The notes beneath the pieces were generated by a model. It worked only from the letters and a program-made list of their open reading frames with translations, searched no databases and was not told where the DNA came from. From Bacteroidaceae bacterium (GTDB taxonomy: Bacteria > Bacteroidota > Bacteroidia > Bacteroidales > Bacteroidaceae): a stretch of DNA of 64,000 bases. Positions 26,381 to 34,691 of this stretch are shown here, one piece after another. The position numbers and the translations under genes are program-made. Within the stretch, counting starts at the first letter, position 1. Each line of letters starts with the position of its first letter. The stretch is taken from contig JAGAZE010000039.1 in assembly GCA_017940185.1 (NCBI GenBank), forward strand, positions 1 through 64,000, written 5' to 3'.

Positions 26381-27829
26381 ATGAAAACCATCCGATTACT
26401 ATTTGTTACCGTATTGTGTTGCGCTGCCCTTGCAAGCTGCACCGACGACGACTTCACCACGAATACTAGCGCTCGGCTCACCTTTGGTGCCGACACCATC
26501 CGCTTTGATACCGTGTTTGCCACCGTGCCCACCGCCACACGCACCTTTTGGGTGTTTAACAAGGGCGATGCAGGCATACGGCTGACGTCGGTGCGCCTGG
26601 AGGGAGGCAACCAGAAGGGATTTCGTGTGAATGTGGACGGTTCCTACCTTGGCACATCTACTGGCTTTCAGCTCAACGATCTAGAGGTGCGCAAAGGCGA
26701 CAGCCTGCGCGTTTTTGTAGAACTCACCTCGCCAACGCAGACAGCCGACTTCACCGAACTTACCGATGCGCTGGTGTTTCAACATGAGAGCGGGGTAGAG
26801 CAGCGCGTGGTGCTGACGGCAACGGCCTGGCAGGCACGCATACTCAACGACTATCATGTGAGCGGAGATGAAACCTTCACGGCCGAACAACCCATCATAG
26901 TGCGAGGCAACCTCACAATCAACGAAGGTGCTACCCTCACACTCACCGCTGGCACACAACTATACTTCAACTCCAATGCAGGCATGCACGTCTATGGACG
27001 CCTCGTCAGTCAGGGTACGCCCGACCACAACGTGGTGCTGCGCGGCGATCGACTCGACAGAATGTTCGACTACCTGCCGTACGACGGGGTGTCGGGGCAA
27101 TGGCGAGGCATCACTATCTACGAAGGGTCCTATGACAACCTGCTGCAATACACCGATATACACTCCACCATGGACGGCATTAGCGTGACAAGCAATAACC
27201 CCGAACGGCGCACGCTCACGATGGAGCAGTCGACAGTGCACAACTGCCAAGGCCATGGACTGAAGAGCGTGAATGCCGATGTGAGAGTGGTCAACTGCCA
27301 GTTGACCAATACGCTTGGTGACTGCCTGCACGTGGAGGGCGGACGCGTGGTGGTGAACAACAGCACGCTGGCACAGTTCTATCCCTTCGACAGTGCACGT
27401 GGCTACGCCTTGTACTTCGACAACACCACGCCACTCATCATCGCCCTGCACAACAGCATCGTGACGGGATATGCCGATGATGTGCTGCAGGGTACTCAGA
27501 CAGAAGAAAACAATGCCTTCGACTATGGCTTTGCACATTGCATGCTGCGTACACCCAAACCCGAAGAGGACAAGATGGAACGATTTATTGAAGTGATATT
27601 CGAAGACGTTGACGACCAAGACAAGGGTGGGCAGGCCAACTTCATGCGCATAGACATCGACTCACTGCGCTACGACTTTCAACTGTCAGACTCCACCTTG
27701 GCAATCAATGCCGCCAATGTGAGCACTGCAGTCAGCATAGACAGAATGGGCAGACAGCGCGATGAAAAACCCGACATGGGATGCTTTGAGAAGCTGATGC
27801 CAACCACCGATGGCATAAGGAGACGATGA
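26381..27829 (+). CDS. Lipoprotein with right-handed beta-helix repeats
   Basis: A 482-residue protein with a lipoprotein signal (CCAALASC, lipidation at Cys20). The first 170 residues form beta-sandwich-like sequence (ADTIRFDTVFATVPTATRTFWVFN). From about residue 190 the pattern of short turns with Asn and Gly (NLTINEGATLTLTAGTQ, VVNCQLTN, VVNNSTLAQF) is that of a right-handed parallel beta-helix. The role is unknown; a surface or periplasmic structural or binding function is an inference. An upstream in-frame TTG exists at 26372, but ATG 26381 starts the signal. The stop overlaps the next ATG (ATGA at 27826-27829). Confidence 0.85.
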   Translation: MKTIRLLFVTVLCCAALASCTDDDFTTNTSARLTFGADTIRFDTVFATVPTATRTFWVFNKGDAGIRLTSVRLEGGNQKGFRVNVDGSYLGTSTGFQLNDLEVRKGDSLRVFVELTSPTQTADFTELTDALVFQHESGVEQRVVLTATAWQARILNDYHVSGDETFTAEQPIIVRGNLTINEGATLTLTAGTQLYFNSNAGMHVYGRLVSQGTPDHNVVLRGDRLDRMFDYLPYDGVSGQWRGITIYEGSYDNLLQYTDIHSTMDGISVTSNNPERRTLTMEQSTVHNCQGHGLKSVNADVRVVNCQLTNTLGDCLHVEGGRVVVNNSTLAQFYPFDSARGYALYFDNTTPLIIALHNSIVTGYADDVLQGTQTEENNAFDYGFAHCMLRTPKPEEDKMERFIEVIFEDVDDQDKGGQANFMRIDIDSLRYDFQLSDSTLAINAANVSTAVSIDRMGRQRDEKPDMGCFEKLMPTTDGIRRR

Positions 27830-28581
27830 CCACACCAAAACAACAGTCGTCAACAGAGCATCGCCCTATAGAGCAACCTTGCAGAGGGGCGTTCAGCATT
27901 GCCATGGCAGTTGTACTTGCGGTGTTGATGGCAGGCACGAACCGACTCCACGCACAGGAGGTAACCACCGACCGCGACCGACTGGGGATGGCGCTGGAGT
28001 ATTTTCAAAACGAAAAATATCACGAGGCACTGCTGCTTTTCGAACGACTGGAGAAGCAATACACCCTTAACCCACGCTATCACGCCTATATGGGCGTGTG
28101 CCTCTTCCATGAATGGGACTACGAAAAAGCTGCACGTAAACTCAGTCAGTGTCTGCCCAAACTTGAGGCGCTGGCGCCACAAGAACGAAGTGTGTACTAC
28201 TTCACTTGCGCTGAGAGCTACTTCTTTTTGCAACGTTATCGTGAAGCCATAGCCTACTACGAACAGATGCTGTTGCTGTGCTTCGACAATGAGAAAGCCG
28301 ACGCACTCTTCAGACTCGGATTCTGCCATATGCAACTGGCCAACGTCGACAATGCCATCGACTACCTGCAGGCAGCACAAGACTATTACCAACGCTTCCC
28401 GCATAGAGAGAAAACAGCGCGGCTCACGCAAATCGGAAACATGATAAAAGGATTGAAAAGAATAGCAGAACAGGATAAAGACAAAAAGGCTGATGCCGAA
28501 GCGTTACCAGAGGTGCAAGGCGGCGAACCAACATCTTCCGAACCCGAAACCGCACCGCCACCGACGAACCGTGAAAAATGA
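27826..28581 (+). CDS. TPR-repeat protein with N-terminal membrane anchor or signal
   Basis: A 251-residue protein. A hydrophobic segment at about residues 25-42 (AMAVVLAVLMAGTNRLHAQ) looks like a signal with a long N-region. From residue 50 to 205 it has four or so TPR-like helix pairs (EYFQNEKYHEALLLFERLEKQ, YRHAYMGVCLFHEWDY). The C-terminus is low-complexity, rich in Lys, Glu and Pro. TPR proteins scaffold other proteins; the partner is unknown but the neighbouring lipoprotein, whose gene overlaps this one by 4 bp, is the natural candidate. Confidence 0.82.
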   Translation: MTTPKQQSSTEHRPIEQPCRGAFSIAMAVVLAVLMAGTNRLHAQEVTTDRDRLGMALEYFQNEKYHEALLLFERLEKQYTLNPRYHAYMGVCLFHEWDYEKAARKLSQCLPKLEALAPQERSVYYFTCAESYFFLQRYREAIAYYEQMLLLCFDNEKADALFRLGFCHMQLANVDNAIDYLQAAQDYYQRFPHREKTARLTQIGNMIKGLKRIAEQDKDKKADAEALPEVQGGEPTSSEPETAPPPTNREK

Positions 28582-28591
28582 AAGTAGAAAT

Positions 28592-29182
28592 ATGACAGAC
28601 CAACTACAAGAGATTCGACGCTCCTTTGCCTCTTACAAGAATGGCGTAATATCAGAGTCGATGCGCCAGAAGGGGATAGTGTATCATGTCAACTGGGGGG
28701 TGTCGCTCACCGACCTGCAACAGTTGGCTACCCACTATACCCCCTCGCTCTCCCTCGCCCTAAAGCTGTGGCATGACGATGTGCGCGAATGCAAAATAAT
28801 GGCTTTGCTACTCATGCCGCCAGCAGAGGTCGACGGCGAGGTGATGCAAGAACTTATTGATGGTATTACCACACAGGAACTGGCAGAACTGGCAGCCTTC
28901 CTGCTGCTGCAACACGTTCCGCAAAGCGTGCATCAAGCACTGCGGTGCCTGGCACAAGACAATAGGTGGGTGCAGCTGGCAGGCTTGCACACCATGACCC
29001 GACTGCTGAGGCAGCGACAACAGCTCACCATCGCCCAACAGCACGAACTGCGCGACCAGGCCGAATGCTTACTTCAGACCACCGACAACTTACCCATCAG
29101 TATCCGAAAAGCCGCGAGCAACTGCTTGGCGGAACTGGACGAAAACACACCTCAACCTGAAAGGAAAGAAATGCCAAAATAA
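28592..29182 (+). CDS. HEAT-like protein related to DNA alkylation repair (AlkD) family
   Basis: A 196-residue all-helical protein. LALKLWHDDVRECKIMALLL and the following regular helix pairs resemble the HEAT repeats of the DNA alkylation repair family, in which AlkD removes alkylated bases. The catalytic residues of AlkD could not be placed, so enzyme activity is not claimed. The ATG at 28592, 10 bp after the TPR gene, is chosen because earlier in-frame codons overlap the end of that gene. It is the third gene of a close set. Confidence 0.65.
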   Translation: MTDQLQEIRRSFASYKNGVISESMRQKGIVYHVNWGVSLTDLQQLATHYTPSLSLALKLWHDDVRECKIMALLLMPPAEVDGEVMQELIDGITTQELAELAAFLLLQHVPQSVHQALRCLAQDNRWVQLAGLHTMTRLLRQRQQLTIAQQHELRDQAECLLQTTDNLPISIRKAASNCLAELDENTPQPERKEMPK

Positions 29183-29224
29183 AATAAATGGAAATGTAGT
29201 GGCGGCAAATTGTGAAAATCTTGT

Positions 29225-29232
29225 TACCTTTG
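29225..29232 (+). promoter_or_regulatory. -7 promoter element for the corA leader
   Basis: TACCTTTG on the plus strand, 43 bp after the HEAT-like gene. Transcripts would start near 29238 and carry a leader of about 130 nt before corA, unusually long for this window. Confidence 0.65.
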
Positions 29233-29273
29233 CACACGCAAACGTAATATAACCCCAAAGTATCACAAACATT

Positions 29274-29315
29274 ATGGACGACTATCCGGCGGAAAAACAG
29301 TGTTTCACTCTGTGA
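29274..29315 (+). CDS. Putative 13-residue leader peptide upstream of corA
   Basis: ATG at 29274 followed by 12 more codons and TGA at 29313-29315 encodes MDDYPAEKQCFTL. It lies inside the probable corA 5' leader. The stop is 5 bases ahead of the first of two competing hairpins. The acidic and proline residues right after the start resemble the Mg-sensing MgtL/CorL leader peptides of Salmonella, where such residues destabilise the ribosome at low Mg. Translation is not shown; a chance short frame is possible. Confidence 0.45.
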   Translation: MDDYPAEKQCFTL

Positions 29316-29320
29316 GGATA

Positions 29321-29371
29321 TAGCCCCGAGGCTAATCCCCACGTGTTGCTTTTTGATAGGAGATTAGCCCC
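29321..29371 (+). promoter_or_regulatory. Two mutually exclusive hairpins covering the corA ribosome site
   Basis: GGCTA at 29330-29334 can pair with TAGCC at 29321-29325 (loop CCGA), or, extended as GGCTAATC 29330-29337, with GATTAGCC at 29362-29369. The second pairing takes in the edge of AGGAG at 29358-29362, the likely ribosome-binding site nine bases before the corA ATG at 29372, and C338-C339 could also pair with its GG. TAGCCCC occurs twice (29321-29327 and 29365-29371) as the two rivals for one partner. This is the layout of a translational switch. Confidence 0.6.
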
Positions 29372-30298
29372 ATGAAGACTTTTTGGAATACCACACAAGG
29401 CCTGCAGCAGCTGGAGGAATGGCAGCCCGGATGCTGGATACAAGTGACGTGTCCCACCGACGACGACCAGCGAGAATTGGAAGAGCGATTCAAAATTCCC
29501 GACTACTTCTTCAGCGATATCAGCGATACCGACGAGCGAGCACGCTACGAATATGATGATGGATGGATGCTCGTCATACTGCGTATACCCTATGTGAAGG
29601 AGATACGCTCACGCACGCCCTACACCACAGTGCCACTAGGAATCATACATAAACGCGATGTGACCATCACAGTGTGCTTCTACGAAACAAATATGATGAT
29701 AGATTTCGTGAGCTATCAGCAAAAGCGCGGCGAGGGATTTGTCGACTATGTGGATATGACTTTCCGCCTTTTCCTCACCTCAGCAGTGTGGTATCTGAAA
29801 CGGCTGAAGCAGATAAGCACGCTCATTGACAACGCAAAGCGCAACCTCGACCGCGACGTGAACAACGAAAGTCTCATCGGATTGTCAAGACTGCAAGATT
29901 CGCTCACTTACTTCCAAACAAGTATAAGAGGCAACGAAAATCTCTTGGCCAAGTTGAAGTTTAAACTGCAAGTCGACGAACTCGATGCCGACCTTATCGA
30001 AGATGTCAACATTGAGATGTCGCAGGCAAGAGAAACCACGCACATCTACTCCGATATTCTGGAGTCAACCATGGACACCTATTCATCCATAATCAACAAC
30101 AACATGAACACCGTGATGCGTACGCTCACCAGCGTTAACATCATTCTCATGTTTCCCACGCTCATTGCCTCGCTCTTTGGGATGAACCTGGTAAATGGTA
30201 TGGAGAATTCGAAGTTTGGCTTCGTGTTGGCTCTCACCATTTCTATCTTCGTGTCGATGGCATCGTGGTGGATATTGCGACACAAGAGACTCATATAG
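29372..30298 (+). CDS. corA: CorA-family magnesium/divalent-cation transporter
   Basis: A 308-residue CorA homologue: an acidic N-terminal cytoplasmic domain, long helices from about residue 140 to 250, then two C-terminal spans (about 254-269 and 283-302). The GMN selectivity motif is at residues 270-272, followed by NGMENS in the periplasmic loop. The family forms pentameric channels that import Mg2+ or related metals. The ATG at 29372 is placed after an AGGAG. The long leader with a short peptide frame and alternative hairpins suggests control at the RNA level. Confidence 0.95.
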   Translation: MKTFWNTTQGLQQLEEWQPGCWIQVTCPTDDDQRELEERFKIPDYFFSDISDTDERARYEYDDGWMLVILRIPYVKEIRSRTPYTTVPLGIIHKRDVTITVCFYETNMMIDFVSYQQKRGEGFVDYVDMTFRLFLTSAVWYLKRLKQISTLIDNAKRNLDRDVNNESLIGLSRLQDSLTYFQTSIRGNENLLAKLKFKLQVDELDADLIEDVNIEMSQARETTHIYSDILESTMDTYSSIINNNMNTVMRTLTSVNIILMFPTLIASLFGMNLVNGMENSKFGFVLALTISIFVSMASWWILRHKRLI

Positions 30299-30311
30299 TA
30301 TCATTCTTGTT

Positions 30312-31040
30312 ATGGACTATGCCATTATTGCCGCAGGCGAGGGAGCACGTTTGGCAGCCGAAGGACTCGCTATACCTAAGCCTTTAGTGACACTGCACGG
30401 CGAATGCCTCGTCGACCGACTGATACGTATATTTACAGCCAATCAGGCACACCATATATATATAGTTGTCAATAGTCAGGTGCCCAGTGTGATGCAGCAT
30501 CTGCAAGCTTTGGCGTCTTCTGTGAACGAACGCTATGGTTGCAGTGTCGACATTGTTGCCGCCCATACGCCCAGCTCCATGCACAGTCTGCACTTTCTGA
30601 CAGAACATACTGAATGCGGCCAGCGTCCATTCTGTCTCACCACCGTCGATACCGTGTTTAGAGAAGACTCGTTTGCTTGCTATATCGATAGCGCAGCCCA
30701 ACGAATAACAGCAGGAACGAGTCACGCCGTGATGGGCGTTACTACGTGGATTGACGACGAACGACCGCTCTATGTGGAAATGGATGCGCAACAACGTGTC
30801 ATCGCCTTCAGCGATAGCAGTAGGCAGTGCACTACCATATCAGCTGGTGTCTACACGCTCTCGCCAGAAACTATCCCCGTGCTACAAAAATGCATTGCTA
30901 AAGGTGAACAGCGCATGCGCAACTTTCAGCGCGCTCTCCTACAGCAAGGACTCATGGTGCATGGTGCCGACATGGGAAAAGCGATAGATGTAGACCATCG
31001 CCATGACCTCATACTGGCGGAGGCTTTCGTGTCTGAATAA
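30312..31040 (+). CDS. Nucleotidyltransferase (MobA/GlmU-like NTP transferase)
   Basis: A 242-residue Rossmann-like sugar-nucleotide or related NTP transferase. IIAAGEGARLAAEGLAIPKPLVTLHGE at the N-terminus is the family nucleotide-binding loop, and TTVDTVF near residue 116 takes the place of the usual xxxD metal site. ISAGVYTL and DVDHRHDL follow the family pattern. The substrate is not identifiable; sugar-1-phosphate and alditol-phosphate are options. ATG 30312 is chosen because the frame from 30195 overlaps corA. It starts 13 bp after corA. Confidence 0.85.
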   Translation: MDYAIIAAGEGARLAAEGLAIPKPLVTLHGECLVDRLIRIFTANQAHHIYIVVNSQVPSVMQHLQALASSVNERYGCSVDIVAAHTPSSMHSLHFLTEHTECGQRPFCLTTVDTVFREDSFACYIDSAAQRITAGTSHAVMGVTTWIDDERPLYVEMDAQQRVIAFSDSSRQCTTISAGVYTLSPETIPVLQKCIAKGEQRMRNFQRALLQQGLMVHGADMGKAIDVDHRHDLILAEAFVSE

Positions 31041-31075
31041 AATAGTAAACAACAGAATCTGAGTATTCAAGAAAA

Positions 31076-31108
31076 GGAGACAAGTTCCACTATCGTGAAC
31101 ATGTCTCC
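31076..31108. terminator. Terminator after the nucleotidyltransferase gene
   Basis: GGAGACA at 31076-31082 pairs with TGTCTCC at 31102-31108, with a GTTC/GAAC inner stem. It lies between converging genes; the strand facing the DUF349 gene would carry a run of T bases from the AAAA at 31072-31075. Confidence 0.75.
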
Positions 31109-31133
31109 CCTTATATATTATATATGGTGTGTT

Positions 31134-33182
31134 TTAGGCTTCAGCCTCCTCGGCTGGTGTTTCCTGTGCAGCCTCCTCGGCAGGTGTTTCTACTTCCTGA
31201 CCTGCAGCATCAATGGCTTTGATTTTGTCTCGCACCAAACTCAAGCTGTCCTTCAGCCGTTCTATCTTCTTGCTCATCTCATCGAGTAGTGTGCTTCCAT
31301 TTTTTGACGAAATGCTGAAGAAGCCCATATTGTTTTCGTAGGTCTGTATTTCTTGCTTCAGACTCTCGTACTGTCGCATCAAGCGTGTGCGCTCATTGTC
31401 AACGGCATCTTCACCCTTGCGTGCCACTTCTCGGAGAGTGTTTTTGAAGTGATCGAGTCGCTGACGGCGCATCTCCACATTGTGCTTTGCATGCAAGGTG
31501 TCGGCCACCTCTTTGAAAGCTGCATAGATGCGGTCTTTGTCTTTGAAGGGTACATGCCCCACGTTGTAGTACTCGTCAATCAATGCTTGAGCGTCCTTCT
31601 TCACATCGGGAGTGTCATCCTCCAGAAGGGCTTTCAATTTATCTATGATTTGCTGTTTGCGTTCCAGGTTGGCTTTCTGTTCTGTGCGCTGCCCCTTTGT
31701 GGCAGCATTGCGTGCGTCAAAGAAGTGGTTGCAGGCTGCCTGAAAATCAGCCCACAATTGGTCGCCCACTTTCTTTGGCACTATGCCCACCGTCTTCCAT
31801 TCCTTCTGCAGGGCAATAAGGGCGTCGGCGGTTTCCTTCCACTCCTCACTGTCCTTCAGCGCCTGAGCACGTTCCACGAGTGCCTTCTTCTTCTCGATGT
31901 TCTCGGCATAGCGCGCTTTCATATCTTTGAAGAATTGTGTCTTACTCTTGAAGAACGTGTCGCAGGCTGTGCGGAAGCGCTCAAAGATCTTCACATTCAT
32001 CTTTTGTGGTGCAAAACCTATAGTCTTCCATTCTGCCTGCAGTGCCATCACCTCCTTGGTGAGTTTTTCCCACTGAGAAGAGTGTGTGGCAGGTTCAGCA
32101 ATGATGGCTTCCACCTTTTCGCACAGGACTATCTTGGCTTGCAGGTTGGCATCCTCTTGTGCCCTAAGCGATTCGAAATGCTGTTGGTGCTTTTTGTTGA
32201 TTACCGTCGAAGCGGCCTTGAAGCGATTCCAAATCTCTTCGCGCAGTTCTTTTGCTACGGGACCCACCTCACGGAATTGCTGGTGTAATTCTTGCAATTG
32301 ATGGAAAGCACTGATTACGTCGGGTTCCTCATCCAACTTTTCCGCTGTCTCACACAGATGCGTCTTCAGCTCTAGATTTTTCTTGAAGTCGTATTCGCGT
32401 GCCTCGTTGTTCAGTTTCAGTAGATCGTAGTATTGCTCCACGTAGTGCTGGTAGGTGCGCCACAGCTCGCTGCTGCGCTCTGCTGGCACCGCGCCAATTT
32501 CGCGCCACTGTTGCTGCAGGCCCTTGAATGCCTGATACGAGCGGTTTACCTCTTCAGGGGTGGTGAGCATGTTTTTCAGTTGCTCTATGATGTCGAGTTT
32601 TTGCTTCAGGTTGTGTGCCTTTTCAGCCTCTTGCTCACGGAAGAGTTGTGCACGGCGCTCTTTCACGATGCCCATCTTTGCCTTGAACGTTTCTTCCAAT
32701 GCATCGGGTTCGGGACGATATTGCTCCACGTCACCACCACTTTCAATGTACGCTTGGCGCTGAGCTTCACGCTCAGCGTTGCGCATGCGGTAGAATAGTG
32801 TCTTCAACAATTCTATCTCATCCTTGTTGATGGCTTCTTCGCTTTCCGTGATAGCCTGCAGACGGTCTATTACCTCTTGCTTGCTGACATACTGCTTCTG
32901 CCATGTCGGTTCTTCTTCAGCCGTTTCTGCCGCAGGGGCAACATCTTCGTTGGCCGTATCAGCAGTAGGAGTGGGCTTTTCTTCGGCTGTTTCGGGCTCC
33001 GCTGCCTCTTCTGTGGTTTTGGGCGCTTCAAGGGTCGTTTCATCCTCAGATTCCAAAGGCTCAACTCCCGCAGGTGATGCTGCAACTTCGTTGGCAGTAG
33101 CCTCAATAGCAGCGTCAGTGTCTTGTATTTCAGGTGATGAGGAAGGGGTGTGAGGGTCCAAAATCTGGTCTTGTAAATCCAT
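31134..33182 (-). CDS. DUF349-repeat protein
   Basis: A 682-residue mostly helical protein. Residues 1-115 are acidic low complexity rich in Glu, Ala, Thr and Pro. From about 120 to 570 there are several DUF349 units marked by repeated W or F motifs (LQQQWREIGAVP, LQAEWKTIGFAPQK, LQKEWKTVGIVPKK). A coiled coil follows, and the end is again Ala/Glu-rich. The family is common in Bacteroidetes and its function is not established. ATG 33180-33182 is chosen over an upstream in-frame start at 33230, which lies on the promoter element at 33228-33235. Confidence 0.93.
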   Translation of the reverse strand: MDLQDQILDPHTPSSSPEIQDTDAAIEATANEVAASPAGVEPLESEDETTLEAPKTTEEAAEPETAEEKPTPTADTANEDVAPAAETAEEEPTWQKQYVSKQEVIDRLQAITESEEAINKDEIELLKTLFYRMRNAEREAQRQAYIESGGDVEQYRPEPDALEETFKAKMGIVKERRAQLFREQEAEKAHNLKQKLDIIEQLKNMLTTPEEVNRSYQAFKGLQQQWREIGAVPAERSSELWRTYQHYVEQYYDLLKLNNEAREYDFKKNLELKTHLCETAEKLDEEPDVISAFHQLQELHQQFREVGPVAKELREEIWNRFKAASTVINKKHQQHFESLRAQEDANLQAKIVLCEKVEAIIAEPATHSSQWEKLTKEVMALQAEWKTIGFAPQKMNVKIFERFRTACDTFFKSKTQFFKDMKARYAENIEKKKALVERAQALKDSEEWKETADALIALQKEWKTVGIVPKKVGDQLWADFQAACNHFFDARNAATKGQRTEQKANLERKQQIIDKLKALLEDDTPDVKKDAQALIDEYYNVGHVPFKDKDRIYAAFKEVADTLHAKHNVEMRRQRLDHFKNTLREVARKGEDAVDNERTRLMRQYESLKQEIQTYENNMGFFSISSKNGSTLLDEMSKKIERLKDSLSLVRDKIKAIDAAGQEVETPAEEAAQETPAEEAEA

Positions 33183-33227
33183 GGTATGTTGTGTTTGTTG
33201 GTTGCTGATTAGGAGTAGTCTGACTTG

Positions 33228-33235
33228 CAAAGTTA
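33228..33235 (-). promoter_or_regulatory. -7 promoter element for the DUF349 gene
   Basis: TAACTTTG on the minus strand, 45 bp before the ATG at 33182. It supports the shorter start. Confidence 0.6.
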
Positions 33236-33377
33236 CGATAAGATTGCAATTCTCCTAATTTTCAGTCCCTTTTTTTGTCTCTTGACAATTCGGCACAACA
33301 ATGTATTGCGCGTTTTGGCAGTGCGCGAAGTTACTAACCGCGAGCACTAGTCGGGGGGGGATAAAGGTTGGGAGTGA

Positions 33378-33629
33378 TTACATGTCTGTCAGGGTGCCGT
33401 CACTGTCAAATTCTAGCTGCATGTTGTTGCTCAGATGCACCTCATAGGTGCTGTGCCACAATTCACTTTCCTTCTTCACCAACAAGATGGTGGCATCGGG
33501 GTAGTGTTCGTTGAGATAGTTGAGCGCTGCCTCGGGCAATTGTTCGGCAGTGACGATACGTTCTTGATCGCAACATGTCAGCAGCAGGCAGCATAGTGTG
33601 CTGACGAGTAGTGTCTTAAGTGTTTTCAT
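33378..33629 (-). CDS. Small lipoprotein with one PepSY-like domain
   Basis: An 83-residue protein with a lipoprotein signal (STLCCLLLTCC). The mature part (AEQLPEAALNYLNEHYPDATILLVKKE then YEVHLSNNMQLEFDSDGTLTDM) matches one repeat of the PepSY-like family found in Bacteroidetes periplasmic proteins, which usually carry two. The role is unknown. The ATG at 33627-33629 begins the signal; the frame upstream to 33743 lacks one. A run of eight G bases lies 18 bp after its stop (33353-33360). Confidence 0.8.
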   Translation of the reverse strand: MKTLKTLLVSTLCCLLLTCCDQERIVTAEQLPEAALNYLNEHYPDATILLVKKESELWHSTYEVHLSNNMQLEFDSDGTLTDM

Positions 33630-33658
33630 GGTGGGTATTATAATATAAGGTGTGCATG

Positions 33659-33853
33659 TTAGTGGTCGTTGTCGTGTTTGTTGTTGTGTTGCCTTGTTGT
33701 TAAGGCATAGGTGACAGTGCCCGCTATAACCAGTGCAAAGCATGCTATGGTGATAGCATTATGTCGCGTGAGGCCCAGAAAGAAGCTCAGCGCCTGTATG
33801 GCAGCGGCGGTGATGGTAATGATGAGTCCTATGAGTGGAAAACGTTGGCGCAT
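33659..33853 (-). CDS. Small two-span membrane protein
   Basis: A 64-residue protein with two likely spans (PLIGLIITITAAAIQALSFFLGL and ITIACFALVIAGTVTYAL) and a His/Asn/Asp-rich tail. An upstream in-frame TTG at 33886 is less likely than ATG 33853. It lies 29 bp before the PepSY-like lipoprotein gene on the same strand and diverges from rpsF. No family is recognised. Confidence 0.6.
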   Translation of the reverse strand: MRQRFPLIGLIITITAAAIQALSFFLGLTRHNAITIACFALVIAGTVTYALTTRQHNNKHDNDH

Positions 33854-33890
33854 GCGTAGGGTGATTGATGGCACAAAAATACGCAAATAA

Positions 33891-33922
33891 TTTGTAAGGT
33901 AAAAGAAAAACGTCTACTTTTG
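33891..33922 (+). promoter_or_regulatory. Promoter (-33 and -7) of the rpsF operon
   Basis: TTTG at 33891-33894 and TACTTTTG at 33915-33922 with 20 bp between them. The start of transcription is expected near 33928, giving a leader of about 120 nt. Confidence 0.75.
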
Positions 33923-33927
33923 CATCC

Positions 33928-34050
33928 GCATTTTTGCACGCTCCGCTTTTTCTCATTGTCGCCCCTTGTCGCAAGTGACCACAATATAGGGAGGAACGAG
34001 GCTGCAAAGCACCAACAATAACACATTTTTAATCCATTCAAAACACAAGT
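33928..34050 (+). promoter_or_regulatory. rpsF leader with a hairpin, possible S6:S18 autoregulatory site
   Basis: The leader contains a stem ATTGT (33955-33959) / ACAAT (33981-33985) enclosing CTTG-TCG-CAAG (33965-33975), with asymmetric C-rich bulges between. In other bacteria the S6:S18 complex binds a bulged hairpin in its own mRNA leader. Whether this hairpin has the required CCG element is not clear, so the role is an inference. Confidence 0.35.
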
Positions 34051-34398
34051 ATGAATCACTACGAAACCGTTTTCATTCTGACTCCCGTTTTGTCTGATGA
34101 CCAGACAAAGGAAACGGTCGCAAAGTTCAAGACGCTGCTCACCGATAACGGAGCAGAGATTTTGAACGAGGAAGCTTGGGGCTTGAAGAAACTCGCCTAC
34201 CAGATTGAAAAGAAGTCGTCGGGCTTCTATTTCCTGCTGGAGTACAAGGCTGAGCCCACCATTGTCAAGACCCTCGAGACTGGCTTCCGTCGCGATGAGA
34301 AAGTCATCCGCTTCATGACCGTGAAGCTCGAGAAGTATGCTGCTCAGTATGCTGAGAAGCGCCGCAACAAGTTGAACGCTAAGCAAGAGGAGGAATAA
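34051..34398 (+). CDS. rpsF: 30S ribosomal protein S6
   Basis: A 115-residue S6 ([18 protein letters not shown], then [17 protein letters not shown] and VIRFMTVKL), which pairs with S18 on the platform of the small subunit. It is the first gene of the operon rpsF-rpsR-rplI, the standard Bacteroidetes order without ssb. It ends 3 bp before rpsR. Confidence 0.98.
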   Translation: MNHYETVFILTPVLSDDQTKETVAKFKTLLTDNGAEILNEEAWGLKKLAYQIEKKSSGFYFLLEYKAEPTIVKTLETGFRRDEKVIRFMTVKLEKYAAQYAEKRRNKLNAKQEEE

Positions 34399-34401
34399 GC
34401 C

Positions 34402-34671
34402 ATGGCAGCAAGAGAATCAGAAATAAGGTATCTCAACGCACCTACACTCGATACCAAGAAGAAAAAGTACTGCCGTTTCAAGAAGAGCGGTATTAAGTAC
34501 ATTGACTACAAAGATCCCGAGTTCCTCAAGAAGTTCCTCAACGAACAGGGCAAGATCCTCCCCCGCCGCATCACGGGTACCTCACTGAAATACCAGCGCC
34601 GCGTGGCACAGGCTGTGAAGCGTGCACGCCAGATAGCATTGCTGCCCTACGTAACCGATATGATGAAATAA
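34402..34671 (+). CDS. rpsR: 30S ribosomal protein S18
   Basis: An 89-residue S18, identified by the block [55 protein letters not shown]. No zinc-binding CxxC pair is seen beyond the single Cys, so it is the zinc-free form. It lies between rpsF and rplI with gaps of 3 and 20 bp. Confidence 0.98.
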   Translation: MAARESEIRYLNAPTLDTKKKKYCRFKKSGIKYIDYKDPEFLKKFLNEQGKILPRRITGTSLKYQRRVAQAVKRARQIALLPYVTDMMK

Positions 34672-34691
34672 ACCAAAGAAAGGAAATCAAT

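Noticed and set aside
33353..33360. Run of eight G bases as a phase-variation switch
   Set aside because: It lies 18 bp after the stop of the PepSY-like gene and outside any promoter or coding region, so slippage would have no clear effect.
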